A DNA stretch of 64,000 nt from DASPKM01 sp963817075 (GCA_963817075.1 CAWFMT010000002.1:186001-250000), one strand, 5' to 3'; numbered from the stretch's first letter, positions 34,601-42,497 are shown. Numbers and translations: made by a program. The notes: generated by a model not told the origin, from the sequence alone.

Positions 34601-35232
34601 GTACAATTAAAGAAGCGCAGGCTTATAAGAAAATTCTGCAAGATTTCTATGGATTCAATGAGAAGAATATTGTTGAGTTGTATGATAAAGGGAGAAGAGA
34701 GATACTCACTGCTTTAAGCGCAAAGGTTGAGTCAATGACAGAAAACGATAACCTCATAATCATGTTCGCGGGTCATGGCACTTTCAAAGAAACTCCTACA
34801 GATATGATTGGTTATTGGGTACCACTCAATGCTGAAACCAATTTTGATTATATATCAAATTATAATTTGAGTGAGATCATTTCTGCCTGTAAGGCAAAAC
34901 ACATACTCATGCTTTCTGATGCTTGCTATAGCGCTGCTATGCGTGGCAAGGATGCGGAACAAATATCGCTTCCTAAAAAAATGGAATATAAATTCACAAG
35001 CAGGCAGGTACTTACAAGTGGTGGCCTGGAAAAAGTTCCAGGTGAGAGTGTGTTTATTAAGATGGTGATGAAGGCGCTTGATGTGAACAAGGAAAAATTC
35101 CTTTCGACTAAAGCTTTATATAGCCTGATTTTCTCAGGAGTCAAAAATCAGACAAATAAAGAACCTGAATTAAACCTTTTTGGAAAAGATGGAAACCAGG
35201 GAGGTCAGTTTTATTTCGTAAGAGTTAAATAA
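31663..35232 (+). CDS. TPR-repeat caspase-like protease (peptidase C14)
   Basis: The in-frame ATG at 31663 gives 1189 residues, but the natural N-terminus with signal peptide lies in the upstream frame. Counting both parts, 23-24 TPR motifs of 34 residues run almost without a break (about residues 40-860 of the joined protein). A small beta domain (PVIELLTPAVLRG.., VSGIVKDATGVDWVKVNG) leads to a caspase domain with catalytic His1124 (FAGHG) and Cys1174 (SDACYSA) in joined numbering. The long superhelix should bind protein partners. It is the second caspase of the cluster and shares no N-terminal repeat type with the WD40 one. Follows the CHASE2 gene by 41 bases. Confidence 0.9.
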   Translation: MRRKFDSAIADFNLAIKQDPKDAMVWNWRGNNYYYLDKLDQAISDFTEALRLNPTYAMAWFNRGDTYYWQEKYDLAVGDLSESLIHDPKYMRAWYIRGMCYYYQSKYDLAIADFTQALILDPDNADILNSRGLCYYFQKKDDLSLADFTASLGSDPQSSYAWINRGHLYKRMEKYDLAITDYTQALLYDPKSADAIYSLANIYSLQGKLDEAIAKYTEALKFDPKATDALSSRGDVYVQQAKYDLALKDYNEILKIDPNNVDAVTSKGIVYRRMRNYDAALKEFNEAVKMNPKSVYALISRGNFFTEYFKYDEAIKDFGQVLVFDPRSHEARHNRGNAFYYQGKFDLAISEYTMVMVLDPKNTMALFNRANAYKFIRKYNEAIADYTTAINIKKDFKDAWRERGNAYLAISKYEPAEEDLNEALRLAPRDTLTLNNRALVFHFQRKYDNAIKDFTEAIKISPTYHMAKINRGITYGEQGKFDLALADYNDVLTKDPTNLEALADRSAIYLRQRKFDEALKDINQALKIFPDHLSSLNNRGNVYYEQGKSDLAFQDYRKILTIEKDNLIALWNLGNGHYLIGNIDSSLYYAGQALRINSKYVPAMNIRAMAWYYQGKIQQAMDEVQLALQYDPNSVEALTTKGMMYAYQGKYDSALYVYNLGLRIDPGNASALNNRGLVYYNLARYDKAEQDYVKALERQSNNSRVIINLILVHMAAGQFDKASTLYKAYLQKGLSSYMEQNKSFNFLKKYLASADLIIAKDFKKASQSLQSSLEDYKQANQDENTNQLLSYEYSNVMYRTGWVHEQLSENEKALEYYKKVLVLNPRLEGLNARIEQIDSKLKNSIASANTPPVIELLTPAVLRGSTVAKESGSDQIFVSGIVKDATGVDWVKVNGNTVTKIESNGYFSANLKPTETQINIQTANKKGLMASATFMMEAQVQQKEGEFEIPPIPPEEKPVFHAVLIACSNYDGTNWGKLPSTIKEAQAYKKILQDFYGFNEKNIVELYDKGRREILTALSAKVESMTENDNLIIMFAGHGTFKETPTDMIGYWVPLNAETNFDYISNYNLSEIISACKAKHILMLSDACYSAAMRGKDAEQISLPKKMEYKFTSRQVLTSGGLEKVPGESVFIKMVMKALDVNKEKFLSTKALYSLIFSGVKNQTNKEPELNLFGKDGNQGGQFYFVRVK

Positions 35233-35238
35233 AAAAAT

Positions 35239-36066
35239 ATGAGAAAGATTTTTCAGCTTATCTGCATGTTGGTTATATGCCAGGTTGGTTTCTCACAATA
35301 CACCGTGACTAAGGTTGGCGGCGTAGTAAGAAAAAAATCAAATTCCGAATTATTGAAACCTGGAAGTAAGCTATCAGACAATGAAATGCTTTCATTTTCA
35401 ACTCAAACAGATTTTGTCCGGGTAATTGTTTCTGGTAAGGGAGTTTACATGATCACTCCAAGTCCTAAAAGCAAGAAGGAAGGGCAATTCATTGTAGAGA
35501 TGTTGAAGTCTGCACTTCACATCAAATCTAAAGAGGGATATTTAAGTGGTAGGGCTGAGATGGCCCGTACACTGCCTGCATCCTTTGAAACAGAGGAAAT
35601 AGTGAATATTAAGAATCTCATCGCTGATGAAAATAAATATGTATTCGATTCAAAGGTTTATGATGTGAATGAAGGAAGATTCTTTCTTCAGATTGAATAT
35701 CCTGATGAGAAACCTGTGATCAAGTCGCTGCGAACAAAAGAGGATACTTTATTGCTCTTTGCTGCGGATTTCGCAGGAACCCAAACCTCCCTTCTAAAAG
35801 CCAAATTCAAACTTGGATATTATTCCAAGAAAAATAATACAAGTGTTTCGCTGATAGAGATCAAGCCATACGTTGACGCAAGTGGCGAGATGGAAAGGAT
35901 CATGAAAGTTATGATCGATGAATTGAAGGAAGGTGACAAACAAAAGCTGAAACATCTTTGCTATGCAGAGATTTATGAAGCGCTGGGAAAACCATCTGAC
36001 ATACTTTTCAATTTAATATTCAATAAGCTCATGACTGAACGAAACGCCAAAAATTCACAGGTATGA
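35239..36066 (+). CDS. Exported protein of unknown family in caspase cluster
   Basis: A 275-residue protein with a signal peptide (MRKIFQLICMLVICQVGFSQ). The N-terminal 110 residues (YTVTKVGGVVRKKSNSELLKPGSKLSDNEMLSFS) resemble a FecR-like beta domain in pattern (value, threshold, charged turn), but this is weak. The middle has a beta strand pair (GRFFLQIEYPDEKPVIKSLRT) and the C-terminus is helical and charged. It begins six bases after the TPR-caspase stop, and its stop codon overlaps the start of the DUF2235 gene (ATGA), so translation of the two is probably coupled. No catalytic residues seen. Confidence 0.75.
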   Translation: MRKIFQLICMLVICQVGFSQYTVTKVGGVVRKKSNSELLKPGSKLSDNEMLSFSTQTDFVRVIVSGKGVYMITPSPKSKKEGQFIVEMLKSALHIKSKEGYLSGRAEMARTLPASFETEEIVNIKNLIADENKYVFDSKVYDVNEGRFFLQIEYPDEKPVIKSLRTKEDTLLLFAADFAGTQTSLLKAKFKLGYYSKKNNTSVSLIEIKPYVDASGEMERIMKVMIDELKEGDKQKLKHLCYAEIYEALGKPSDILFNLIFNKLMTERNAKNSQV

Positions 36067-37232
36067 AAAGGATTGTTGTTTGCTGCGATGGAACATGGGC
36101 CAAGCCAGGAACACTTGACAGAGGAGCCGTAGTAGAAACAAATGTTGAAAAGTTTTATAAGGCACTTAAGACGGAAAACACAGCTGTTGAACAGATCAGG
36201 TTTTATGGTCAGGGGGTAGGGACACGTTTTGAACTAAGGGATAAGTTACTGGGCGGTGGAATGGGTTTTGGTATTGACAGGAGCATCCAGGATGCCTATA
36301 AATTCATCATGTGGAGTTATGAACCTGGTGATGAGTTGTATTTATTGGGATTTAGTCGCGGTGCATATACGGTCCGCAGTCTCGCTGGACTCATTAGAAA
36401 CTGCGGAATAATGAAACCGGAATTCCTGGATTTTGTTGAGGAAGCCTACCATTTATACAGAGACAGGACTGAATTGACGCATCCTGAAAGTGACCTGATG
36501 AAGTCCTTTAAGAAATCCTACGGCAAGGAAGATGAAACGGTAATAAAATTTCTTGGTGTTTGGGATACAGTTGGTTCACTTGGTATCCCTATTCCCTGGT
36601 TTAGCTGGTGGAATTTGAAATATAGGTTTCACGATGTAAAACTTAGCGGACAAATCAAATATGCGTATCATGCGCTGGCGGTTGATGAACGTAGGAAATT
36701 TTTTGCGCCAGCAATTTGGGAGATCAGTGAGGATGCAATTGTTCGCCCCGATCCGCAAGTGAGTGAACAGGTATGGTTTCCGGGAGTGCATTGCAATGTA
36801 GGTGGCGGCTATATTGACGCAGGCTTGAGCAACATAGCATTGAAATGGATGATGGAAAAAGCTGCAAACACAGGACTTGAATTTGATCCAGATTATATCA
36901 AACAAATTGAATGTAATAGTAAGGGAGAAATTAGAAATTCAATAGAAGGGGTATTTAAAATTACACCAAGATTGCTCCGGCCAATCAATAAGATCATCAG
37001 TCGTGCTAAAGAGGATGCTAAAGGACAGGTTACTGGTGGAACAAAAATCAGGAATGAAAAAATCCATTATAGCTGCCTGGAAAGATTTCACTTTCTGAAG
37101 GATTACCGGCCTGGCAATCTTCCCATCGCTGTAGACAGTGGAACTGATCTTGATCCTGGTAAAGACAAATGGCAGCCCGAATGGGAGGAGTATCTGGAAA
37201 GCTGCAAAAAGTTTGCGAAAGAGAAGAAATGA
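36063..37232 (+). CDS. DUF2235 alpha/beta hydrolase (Tle1-lipase-like)
   Basis: A 389-residue protein without a signal peptide. It has the DUF2235 landmarks: VVCCDGTWAKPG at the start, the nucleophile elbow GFSRGA with Ser98, FLGVWDTVGSLG with Asp168, and FPGVHCNVGGGYIDAGLS with His243. Relatives include type VI secretion phospholipases (Tle1) and fungal or bacterial intracellular lipases. The family usually has Asp two residues after this His; here it is Asn245. It overlaps the previous gene by four bases and closes the cluster. A cytosolic lipase or esterase is likely; effector use is inferred from its place. Confidence 0.88.
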   Translation: MKRIVVCCDGTWAKPGTLDRGAVVETNVEKFYKALKTENTAVEQIRFYGQGVGTRFELRDKLLGGGMGFGIDRSIQDAYKFIMWSYEPGDELYLLGFSRGAYTVRSLAGLIRNCGIMKPEFLDFVEEAYHLYRDRTELTHPESDLMKSFKKSYGKEDETVIKFLGVWDTVGSLGIPIPWFSWWNLKYRFHDVKLSGQIKYAYHALAVDERRKFFAPAIWEISEDAIVRPDPQVSEQVWFPGVHCNVGGGYIDAGLSNIALKWMMEKAANTGLEFDPDYIKQIECNSKGEIRNSIEGVFKITPRLLRPINKIISRAKEDAKGQVTGGTKIRNEKIHYSCLERFHFLKDYRPGNLPIAVDSGTDLDPGKDKWQPEWEEYLESCKKFAKEKK

Positions 37233-37312
37233 CAGGGACCAACATTTGGATTATCAGCAGGGAGAGATGGTCTTTAGACTAACTTCACTCATCTTCAACT
37301 AAACTAATCGCC

Positions 37313-37486
37313 ATGAGAAAATTCATTATACTTTTTGCGGTCGCAGCAATCCTGGGTATTTCATGTAATAGCAATCAATCTGTTGAAAGTTCAAATAAAA
37401 GCGATTCCGCAAAAGCAAAAGACTCCTCTCAAATTTCTGATTCAACCAACCCAGCTTCTGCTCCGGTAGAAAATGCACAATATTGA
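37313..37486 (+). CDS. Small lipoprotein (57 residues)
   Basis: An ATG at 37313 opens a 57-residue frame with a strong lipoprotein signal (MRKFIILFAVAAILGISC; lipobox LGISC) followed by a Ser/Lys/Asn-rich, disordered tail (NQSVESSNKSDSAKAKDSSQ). Such tiny Ser-rich lipoproteins are common in Bacteroidota. It lies 80 bases after the DUF2235 stop; it might be the last gene of that transcript or independent. Function unknown. Confidence 0.7.
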   Translation: MRKFIILFAVAAILGISCNSNQSVESSNKSDSAKAKDSSQISDSTNPASAPVENAQY

Positions 37487-37489
37487 CTT

Positions 37490-37552
37490 AGTGACCCTCG
37501 CGCACCCTTGCGTCCTGGCGAGTCTTGAGCGGAGTCGAAGGAGCGGTTAAAA
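37490..37552. repeat. GCGTCCTGGCG / GAGCGGAGTCGAAGG / GCGGTTAA element
   Basis: CACCCTTGCGTCCTGGCGAG, then GAGCGGAGTCGAAGGAG, then CGGTTAAAATC. The middle word resembles the widespread CCTTCGACTCCGCTC spacer repeat of many bacteria (recalled, not checked). The ends belong to the ACCGC..GCGGT family. Confidence 0.65.
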
Positions 37553-37628
37553 TCAGGAATTACACCCAAAATCCACCAGAAATCCCATTTTCCCCTTAAC
37601 CCTTAATTTTACAACACATTCACTGCAT

Positions 37629-38654
37629 ATGCCTCAAGACAAAAACCGTCAATTTCTCGATTTCGAAAAGCCGATCAAGGATCTGTTTGACGATATAGAG
37701 AGATTGAAGCAAACGGCAGAGAAATCAAAGGTTGATCTCACCGATTCGATTCAGAAGTTGCAAGAGCAGGTGTTGCAAAAACGTCAGGAGATCACTCAGA
37801 ATCTTACAAGTTGGCAACGCGTGCAGTTAAGCCGTCATCCAGACCGGCCGTATACCTTGAAGTATATTGATAAGATGTTCACCAATTTTGTTGAGCTATA
37901 TGGTGACAGGAATGTGAAAGATGATAAAGCCATGGTGGGTGGGTTCGCTCAACTGGATGGGGAAACTATAATGGTTATCGGCCAGCAGAAAGGACAAAAC
38001 ACCAAGATGAGGCAGATGAGAAATTTTGGAATGGCGAATCCTGAAGGTTATCGGAAAGCATTGCGACTCATGCGCCTCGCTGAGAAATTCGGGAAGCCAG
38101 TAATAACTCTTATTGATACACCAGGTGCTTATCCCGGGCTTGAAGCAGAGGAACGTGGCCAGGGCGAAGCCATCGCCAGAAATATATATGAGATGTGTCG
38201 CTTGCAGGTTCCAATAATAGTGGTGATCATTGGCGAAGGTGCTTCTGGTGGTGCATTGGGAATTGGTGTGGGGGACAGGGTCTTCATGCTTGAGAATACC
38301 TGGTACACCGTAATATCTCCAGAAAGTTGCAGTTCAATTTTATGGAGAAGTTGGGAAATGAAGGAAAAGGCCGCAGAACAATTGAAATTAACGGCAGACT
38401 ATATGCATAAGTTTGGACTGATCGACCAGATCATTCCTGAACCAATAGGAGGTGCACACTGGGATTATAATGAAGCTGCACAACTGCTAAAACCTCATTT
38501 GAAAAATGCAATTGCCGAATTAAAACAACTTTCCCCCGCTGAACGCACCCGAAAGCGGATCGAAAAGTATTGCAGAATGGGCTTCTGGGATGAGGTCCCT
38601 GAAGAAGTTGTAAGGGAAGAACCCATCGCCATTCCTGAAGTGCCAGGTTCTTAA
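37629..38654 (+). CDS. accA: Acetyl-CoA carboxylase carboxyltransferase subunit alpha
   Basis: A 341-residue AccA, which with AccD transfers CO2 from biotin to acetyl-CoA to give malonyl-CoA, the committed step of fatty-acid synthesis. Visible features are the helical N-terminus (FLDFEKPIKDLFDDIERL), ELYGDR, MVGGFAQLDGETIMVIGQQKG, LIDTPGAYPG, and the GEGASGGALGIGVGD oxyanion turn. The C-terminus is extended by about 20 residues (REEPIAIPEVPGS). accD is not adjacent. The gene is monocistronic or read with dapA 56 bases on. Confidence 0.97.
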   Translation: MPQDKNRQFLDFEKPIKDLFDDIERLKQTAEKSKVDLTDSIQKLQEQVLQKRQEITQNLTSWQRVQLSRHPDRPYTLKYIDKMFTNFVELYGDRNVKDDKAMVGGFAQLDGETIMVIGQQKGQNTKMRQMRNFGMANPEGYRKALRLMRLAEKFGKPVITLIDTPGAYPGLEAEERGQGEAIARNIYEMCRLQVPIIVVIIGEGASGGALGIGVGDRVFMLENTWYTVISPESCSSILWRSWEMKEKAAEQLKLTADYMHKFGLIDQIIPEPIGGAHWDYNEAAQLLKPHLKNAIAELKQLSPAERTRKRIEKYCRMGFWDEVPEEVVREEPIAIPEVPGS

Positions 38655-38710
38655 GCCCTGCAATTGGTTCTTAAATTCAATTTTCAAACTCTAAAGATTC
38701 TATTATATAT

Positions 38711-39613
38711 ATGTCTCTCAGATCTGTATTAAGAGGTACTGGTGTAGCCCTTGCCACACCCTTTGAAAGAAATTCTGAAATCGATTTTAGTTCATTGGGA
38801 AAACTAATTGAATTTGTCATCGATGGAGGCGTGGAATATATTGTCACACTAGGCACAACAGGTGAAACTCCAACGCTGGACCGCTCCGAAAAAATTGAAA
38901 TTGCAAACTACACTTTGGAGAAAGTGAATGGAAGAGTTCCTGTGGTGATTGGTATCGGCGGAAATAATACGAACGAACTCCTGCATGATCTTGAAACATT
39001 TCCAGTTGAAAAATGCGTGGCTGTATTAAGCGCTTCTCCATATTATAATAAGCCATCTCAAGAAGGACTGTTTGTTCATTACAAAACCCTGGCTGAGGCA
39101 TCCTCCCGGCCCATCCTTCTATACAATGTTCCTGGCAGGACCGGTAGAAATATTTCTGCTGGTACTGCAATCAGACTTGCAAAGGAGGTAGAAAATGTTG
39201 GAGGAATTAAAGAAGCAAGTGGCGATATGATTCAATGCATGGAAATCCTTCGCGACAAACCTGAAGATTTCCTTGTTGTTAGCGGAGATGATAATCTGGT
39301 TCTGCCGCAAATCGCATGTGGGATGGAAGGAGTAATTAGTGTGGCAGCAAATTGCTTCCCGAAAGATTTCAGTGAAATGACAAGACAATGTTTATCTGGA
39401 AATTTCAAAGCCGCAAAAGAGATTAACGATAAATTGATCGAAGGGTATGAATTGCTTTTTGCCGAAAATAATCCGGCAGGATTGAAAGCCTTTCTTGCCG
39501 AGGAAGGATTGATCAAAAACGAACTGAGATTGCCCCTGGTCCGCCTAAGCGATGCCCTGCATACCAGGGTGAGGGCATATTTGGAAAAACATCAGCTTGT
39601 AATGCAGGAGTAG
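38711..39613 (+). CDS. dapA: 4-hydroxy-tetrahydrodipicolinate synthase
   Basis: A 300-residue class I aldolase that condenses pyruvate with aspartate semialdehyde in the lysine/diaminopimelate pathway. Diagnostic features are GTTGETPTL near residue 47, LYNVPGRTGRN with the catalytic Tyr, and GGIKEASGD with the Schiff-base Lys. Length is normal. It sits 56 bases after accA and 72 before an esterase gene. Cytoplasmic. Other members of this aldolase family (N-acetylneuraminate lyase, KDG aldolase) are less likely given the intact Thr-Thr and Arg (GRTGRN) positions. Confidence 0.96.
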   Translation: MSLRSVLRGTGVALATPFERNSEIDFSSLGKLIEFVIDGGVEYIVTLGTTGETPTLDRSEKIEIANYTLEKVNGRVPVVIGIGGNNTNELLHDLETFPVEKCVAVLSASPYYNKPSQEGLFVHYKTLAEASSRPILLYNVPGRTGRNISAGTAIRLAKEVENVGGIKEASGDMIQCMEILRDKPEDFLVVSGDDNLVLPQIACGMEGVISVAANCFPKDFSEMTRQCLSGNFKAAKEINDKLIEGYELLFAENNPAGLKAFLAEEGLIKNELRLPLVRLSDALHTRVRAYLEKHQLVMQE

Positions 39614-39685
39614 GGCACCGCTCAATGAGAGAGGGGATTCAAAATGAAATGAAACTCTGACCGTCGGAGTATAATATCAAAATAG

Positions 39686-40813
39686 ATGAAATTATTTTAT
39701 TCCTTATGGTTGCTTCTGAGCTCTGCGTTCGTGCATGCACAATACAAGGTTGTGATTACAATTACTTCGCTGCCATCTAACCGTCCTACAGAACGCGTAT
39801 ATCTCGCCGGTAGTTTTAATCAGTGGAATCCTGCCAGTGAAGATTTTAGAATGCAAATAAACAGTCAGGACCGGTATGCAATCCTGATAAATGACCTCCC
39901 TGCTGATGAATACGAATTCAAGTTTACACAGGGGAGCTGGAATAAAGTAGAAACAACTAATGATGGTAAACCTATCGCAAACAGAAGAATAAGAATTATG
40001 TCAGATACAGTTTTGAATTTAGCGATAGAAGGATGGGCCGATGGGAAGCCAACAGAAAGGAAACATACTTCAAATGCGCAGGTAAAAATTATGGACTCAT
40101 CCTTCCATATTCCTCAGCTGGGAAGGAACAGAAGGATCTGGATTTATGTACCAAAGGAATATTATGAAAATCCCAAATTAAGATTCCCCGTTTTATATAT
40201 GCACGATGGCCAGAATCTTTTTAATGAAGCCACTTCTTATGCGGGAGAATGGGGAGTAGATGAATCCATGGATTCACTCAGGAAGAAGTCAATCATTGTT
40301 GGAATTGACAATGGTCAGCAGATGAGAATGAATGAGTACAATCCTTACGATCATCCGAAATACGGAAAAGGAGAAGGGAAGAAATATGTTGAATTCATAG
40401 CTAAAACATTGAAGCCTTATATCGATAAAAATTATCGGACAAAAAAGGATGTTGCCAATACAATGATCTCAGGAAGTTCAATGGGGGGATTGATTTCACT
40501 CTATGCAGTAATAAAATATCCCCAGGTGTTTGGAAAGGCAGGTGTTTTCTCTCCGGCATTCTGGGTTGCAAATTCACTAAGAACCGATATTGCCACTCTT
40601 GTAAAACCATCAACGCATAAACATTTGCGAATCTATTTTTATGCCGGTGAAATGGAGAATAAAGATATGGTCAAGGATATGCTTTACTATTTTGAGAGAA
40701 TGCGAAAATTGGGTGGTTCTAAAATGCTTGTGAGGATCAATGCTGATGGTAAGCATGATGAGCCTACGTGGCGGGCAGAGTTCCCAGCCTTCTATAATTG
40801 GATCAATCAGTAA
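39686..40813 (+). CDS. Exported esterase with N-terminal CBM48-like domain
   Basis: A 375-residue protein: signal peptide (MKLFYSLWLLLSSAFVHA), a glycogen-binding-like E-set domain (RVYLAGSFNQWNPASEDFRM.., DEYEFKFTQGSWNKVETT; about 20-115), then an EsterD-type alpha/beta hydrolase. Triad candidates are Ser in ISGSSMGGL, Asp in YMHDGQNLF or a later Asp, and His in GKHDEPTW. Such E-set + esterase proteins act as feruloyl/acetyl or siderophore esterases. The substrate is not evident. It follows dapA by 72 bases and is followed by a hairpin repeat. Confidence 0.87.
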   Translation: MKLFYSLWLLLSSAFVHAQYKVVITITSLPSNRPTERVYLAGSFNQWNPASEDFRMQINSQDRYAILINDLPADEYEFKFTQGSWNKVETTNDGKPIANRRIRIMSDTVLNLAIEGWADGKPTERKHTSNAQVKIMDSSFHIPQLGRNRRIWIYVPKEYYENPKLRFPVLYMHDGQNLFNEATSYAGEWGVDESMDSLRKKSIIVGIDNGQQMRMNEYNPYDHPKYGKGEGKKYVEFIAKTLKPYIDKNYRTKKDVANTMISGSSMGGLISLYAVIKYPQVFGKAGVFSPAFWVANSLRTDIATLVKPSTHKHLRIYFYAGEMENKDMVKDMLYYFERMRKLGGSKMLVRINADGKHDEPTWRAEFPAFYNWINQ

Positions 40814-40895
40814 ATTAACCGCCAAGACGCAAAGGCGCGAAGGAACGCCAGAACTCTTTGCGTAACCTCGCGTCCTAGCGTCTTGCGGTTAAACT
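40814..40895. repeat. TTAACCGC..GCGGTTAA hairpin element
   Basis: TTAACCGCCAAGACGCAAAG on the left and GCGTCTTGCGGTTAA on the right are near-perfect inverted ends of an element of about 80 bp; GGAACGCC and CGTCCTAGCG lie inside. One of the two best-preserved copies of this family. Confidence 0.85.
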
Positions 40896-40911
40896 CTTCA
40901 ACCATAACTAT

Positions 40912-41373
40912 ATGAAAAAAGTCTTCCCTATCATTCTTCTTTCATTTTTTCCCCTGACATGGCAACCAAATCCCATGAATGAACTTGCAGCACTTTGTGG
41001 TACCTGGAAGATGGAAAGCAGGAGAGGAGCGATCTACGAACATTGGAACAAACAAAGTAGTGAAGAGTTGCTGGGCAAGAGTTTTAAATTAAATGGGGTT
41101 GATACAATCTTACTTGAAGACGTTCGCCTGACTTCTACCGGTAACAATATTTTTTATACGCCAGTGGTTACCGGCCAAAGCCAGGGAAAACCAGTTCAAT
41201 TCAGATTAATTACCTGGAACGATAAACAATTTATCTTCGAAAATAAGGAACACGATTTCCCTCAGCGTGTCATTTACCATTTGTTGAACAAGGATTCAGT
41301 TCATGCGTGGATTGAAGGAACTAAAGATGGTAAAGAGAGAAGGTCAGACTTTTATTACAAAAGAATCAAGTGA
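40912..41373 (+). CDS. DUF6265-like exported protein
   Basis: A 153-residue protein with a weak signal peptide (MKKVFPIILLSFFPLTW) and one small beta-barrel-type domain: LAALCGTWKMESRRGAIYEHWNKQ, ELLGKSFKLN, FRLITWNDKQFIFENKEHDFPQRVIYHL and AWIEGTKDGKERRSDFYYKR. This matches the pattern of DUF6265 proteins found in many Bacteroidota, of unknown function and probably lipocalin-like. It stands between two ACCGC..GCGGT hairpins and converges on the RNase Z gene. Confidence 0.82.
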   Translation: MKKVFPIILLSFFPLTWQPNPMNELAALCGTWKMESRRGAIYEHWNKQSSEELLGKSFKLNGVDTILLEDVRLTSTGNNIFYTPVVTGQSQGKPVQFRLITWNDKQFIFENKEHDFPQRVIYHLLNKDSVHAWIEGTKDGKERRSDFYYKRIK

Positions 41374-41393
41374 GAATTTTGAACTTTTAAGAG

Positions 41394-41478
41394 TTTAACC
41401 GCCAAGAAACAAAGGCGCAAGGGAGCGCCAGGAGTCTTTGCGTAACATTGCGTCCTGGCGTCTTTGCGGTTAAACTCT
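41394..41478. repeat. TTAACCGC..GCGGTTAA hairpin element
   Basis: TTTAACCGCCAAGAAACAAAG and GCGTCTTTGCGGTTAAAC are inverted ends of an 85-bp element lying between convergent genes (DUF6265-like and rnz). It is a close relative of the copy at 40814-40895, 580 bp away. Confidence 0.85.
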
Positions 41479-41483
41479 TCAAA

Positions 41484-42389
41484 TCACGCAATTCTATACG
41501 TGACACCTTCCAATGCAAGTTCTGTATTAGGAAACACATCTTTTGCTTCCTCAAGAAAGGCATCAAGCTTTTCATATTTTGAGCTGAAGTGACCAAGGAG
41601 AAGTTTTCCTACATCTGCTTTTTTTGCAATTTCCGCTGCCTGGGTACTGGTGCAATGAAATCTTGCGATTGCACGATCTTCCAGGTCCTTCAGATAGGTT
41701 GCTTCGTGGTATAGGACATCAACACATTTTACTTTTTGAGCGATCGTCTCATTATAAATAGTATCTGCCGCAAAGGCATACGACCTGGGTCTGGGAGCTG
41801 CTACAGTCACAAGATCGTTTTTCACTATCTCACCATTAGCCCTTTTGAAATCTTCTCCCTTCTTCAGATGATCAAAAAAGTGTTCAGGAATTTTTTGTTC
41901 CCTGGCCTTTAATGGATTGATCTTTCGCGGAGATCTTACTTGTGAAAACTTGAAACCCCAGCATTCTATGCGATGAAACACTCTGAAGGCCTCTACTGTA
42001 AATTTTGAAGTGACCACAATTATTCCTTCTTCTGTGAGGGGATGAAAAATAATCCTAAAAGGAAGTGTAGTTGCTGCAACCTGTAATTGCCAGTTGATCA
42101 ATTCCTGCAATGGCGGAGGAGCATAAAGATTTAAATCATGCTCTCTATGCATGAGACCCATGCTGGTAATAAGACCTATGAGCCCGAAATAATGGTCGCC
42201 ATGCAGATGTGAAATAAATACATGATTGATCCTGCTGCGGCGAATCTTATACCTGGAGAGCTGCATCTGAGTACCTTCTCCGCAATCCACAAGAAACAGA
42301 TATTCGTCCAGCGTTACTACCTGGGCAGTAGGATGACGGTCATAGGCAGGTAATGCAGAATTATTTCCCAGTATGGTAACAGCCAGCAT
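41484..42389 (-). CDS. rnz: Ribonuclease Z
   Basis: A 301-residue MBL-fold endonuclease that trims tRNA 3' ends. It shows the RNase Z layout: LGNNSALPAYDRHPTAQVV at the start, FLVDCGEGTQMQLSRYKI, the zinc motif FISHLHGDHYFGL, a middle region with FKFSQVRSPRKINP, and late Asp/His motifs (YAFAADTIYNE, LYHEATYL, HCTSTQAAEIAKKADVGKLLLGHFSSKY). Normal length for the short bacterial form. The STAS-domain gene lies two genes upstream, an association seen in related genomes. Confidence 0.96.
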   Translation of the reverse strand: MLAVTILGNNSALPAYDRHPTAQVVTLDEYLFLVDCGEGTQMQLSRYKIRRSRINHVFISHLHGDHYFGLIGLITSMGLMHREHDLNLYAPPPLQELINWQLQVAATTLPFRIIFHPLTEEGIIVVTSKFTVEAFRVFHRIECWGFKFSQVRSPRKINPLKAREQKIPEHFFDHLKKGEDFKRANGEIVKNDLVTVAAPRPRSYAFAADTIYNETIAQKVKCVDVLYHEATYLKDLEDRAIARFHCTSTQAAEIAKKADVGKLLLGHFSSKYEKLDAFLEEAKDVFPNTELALEGVTYRIA

Positions 42390-42497
42390 ATTTTTTTGAA
42401 AAATGAGTTATTCTCAATGTTGAGCATGAATAAGCCATGCACGAGCTATCAGACAGCAAAAATCGTTGTTTGCTGCATTATCCTGAGATATTTCTAT

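Noticed and set aside
36063..37232. T6SS effector module
   Set aside because: DUF2235 suggested it, but no VgrG, PAAR, Hcp or immunity gene is nearby; the gene is embedded in the caspase cluster.
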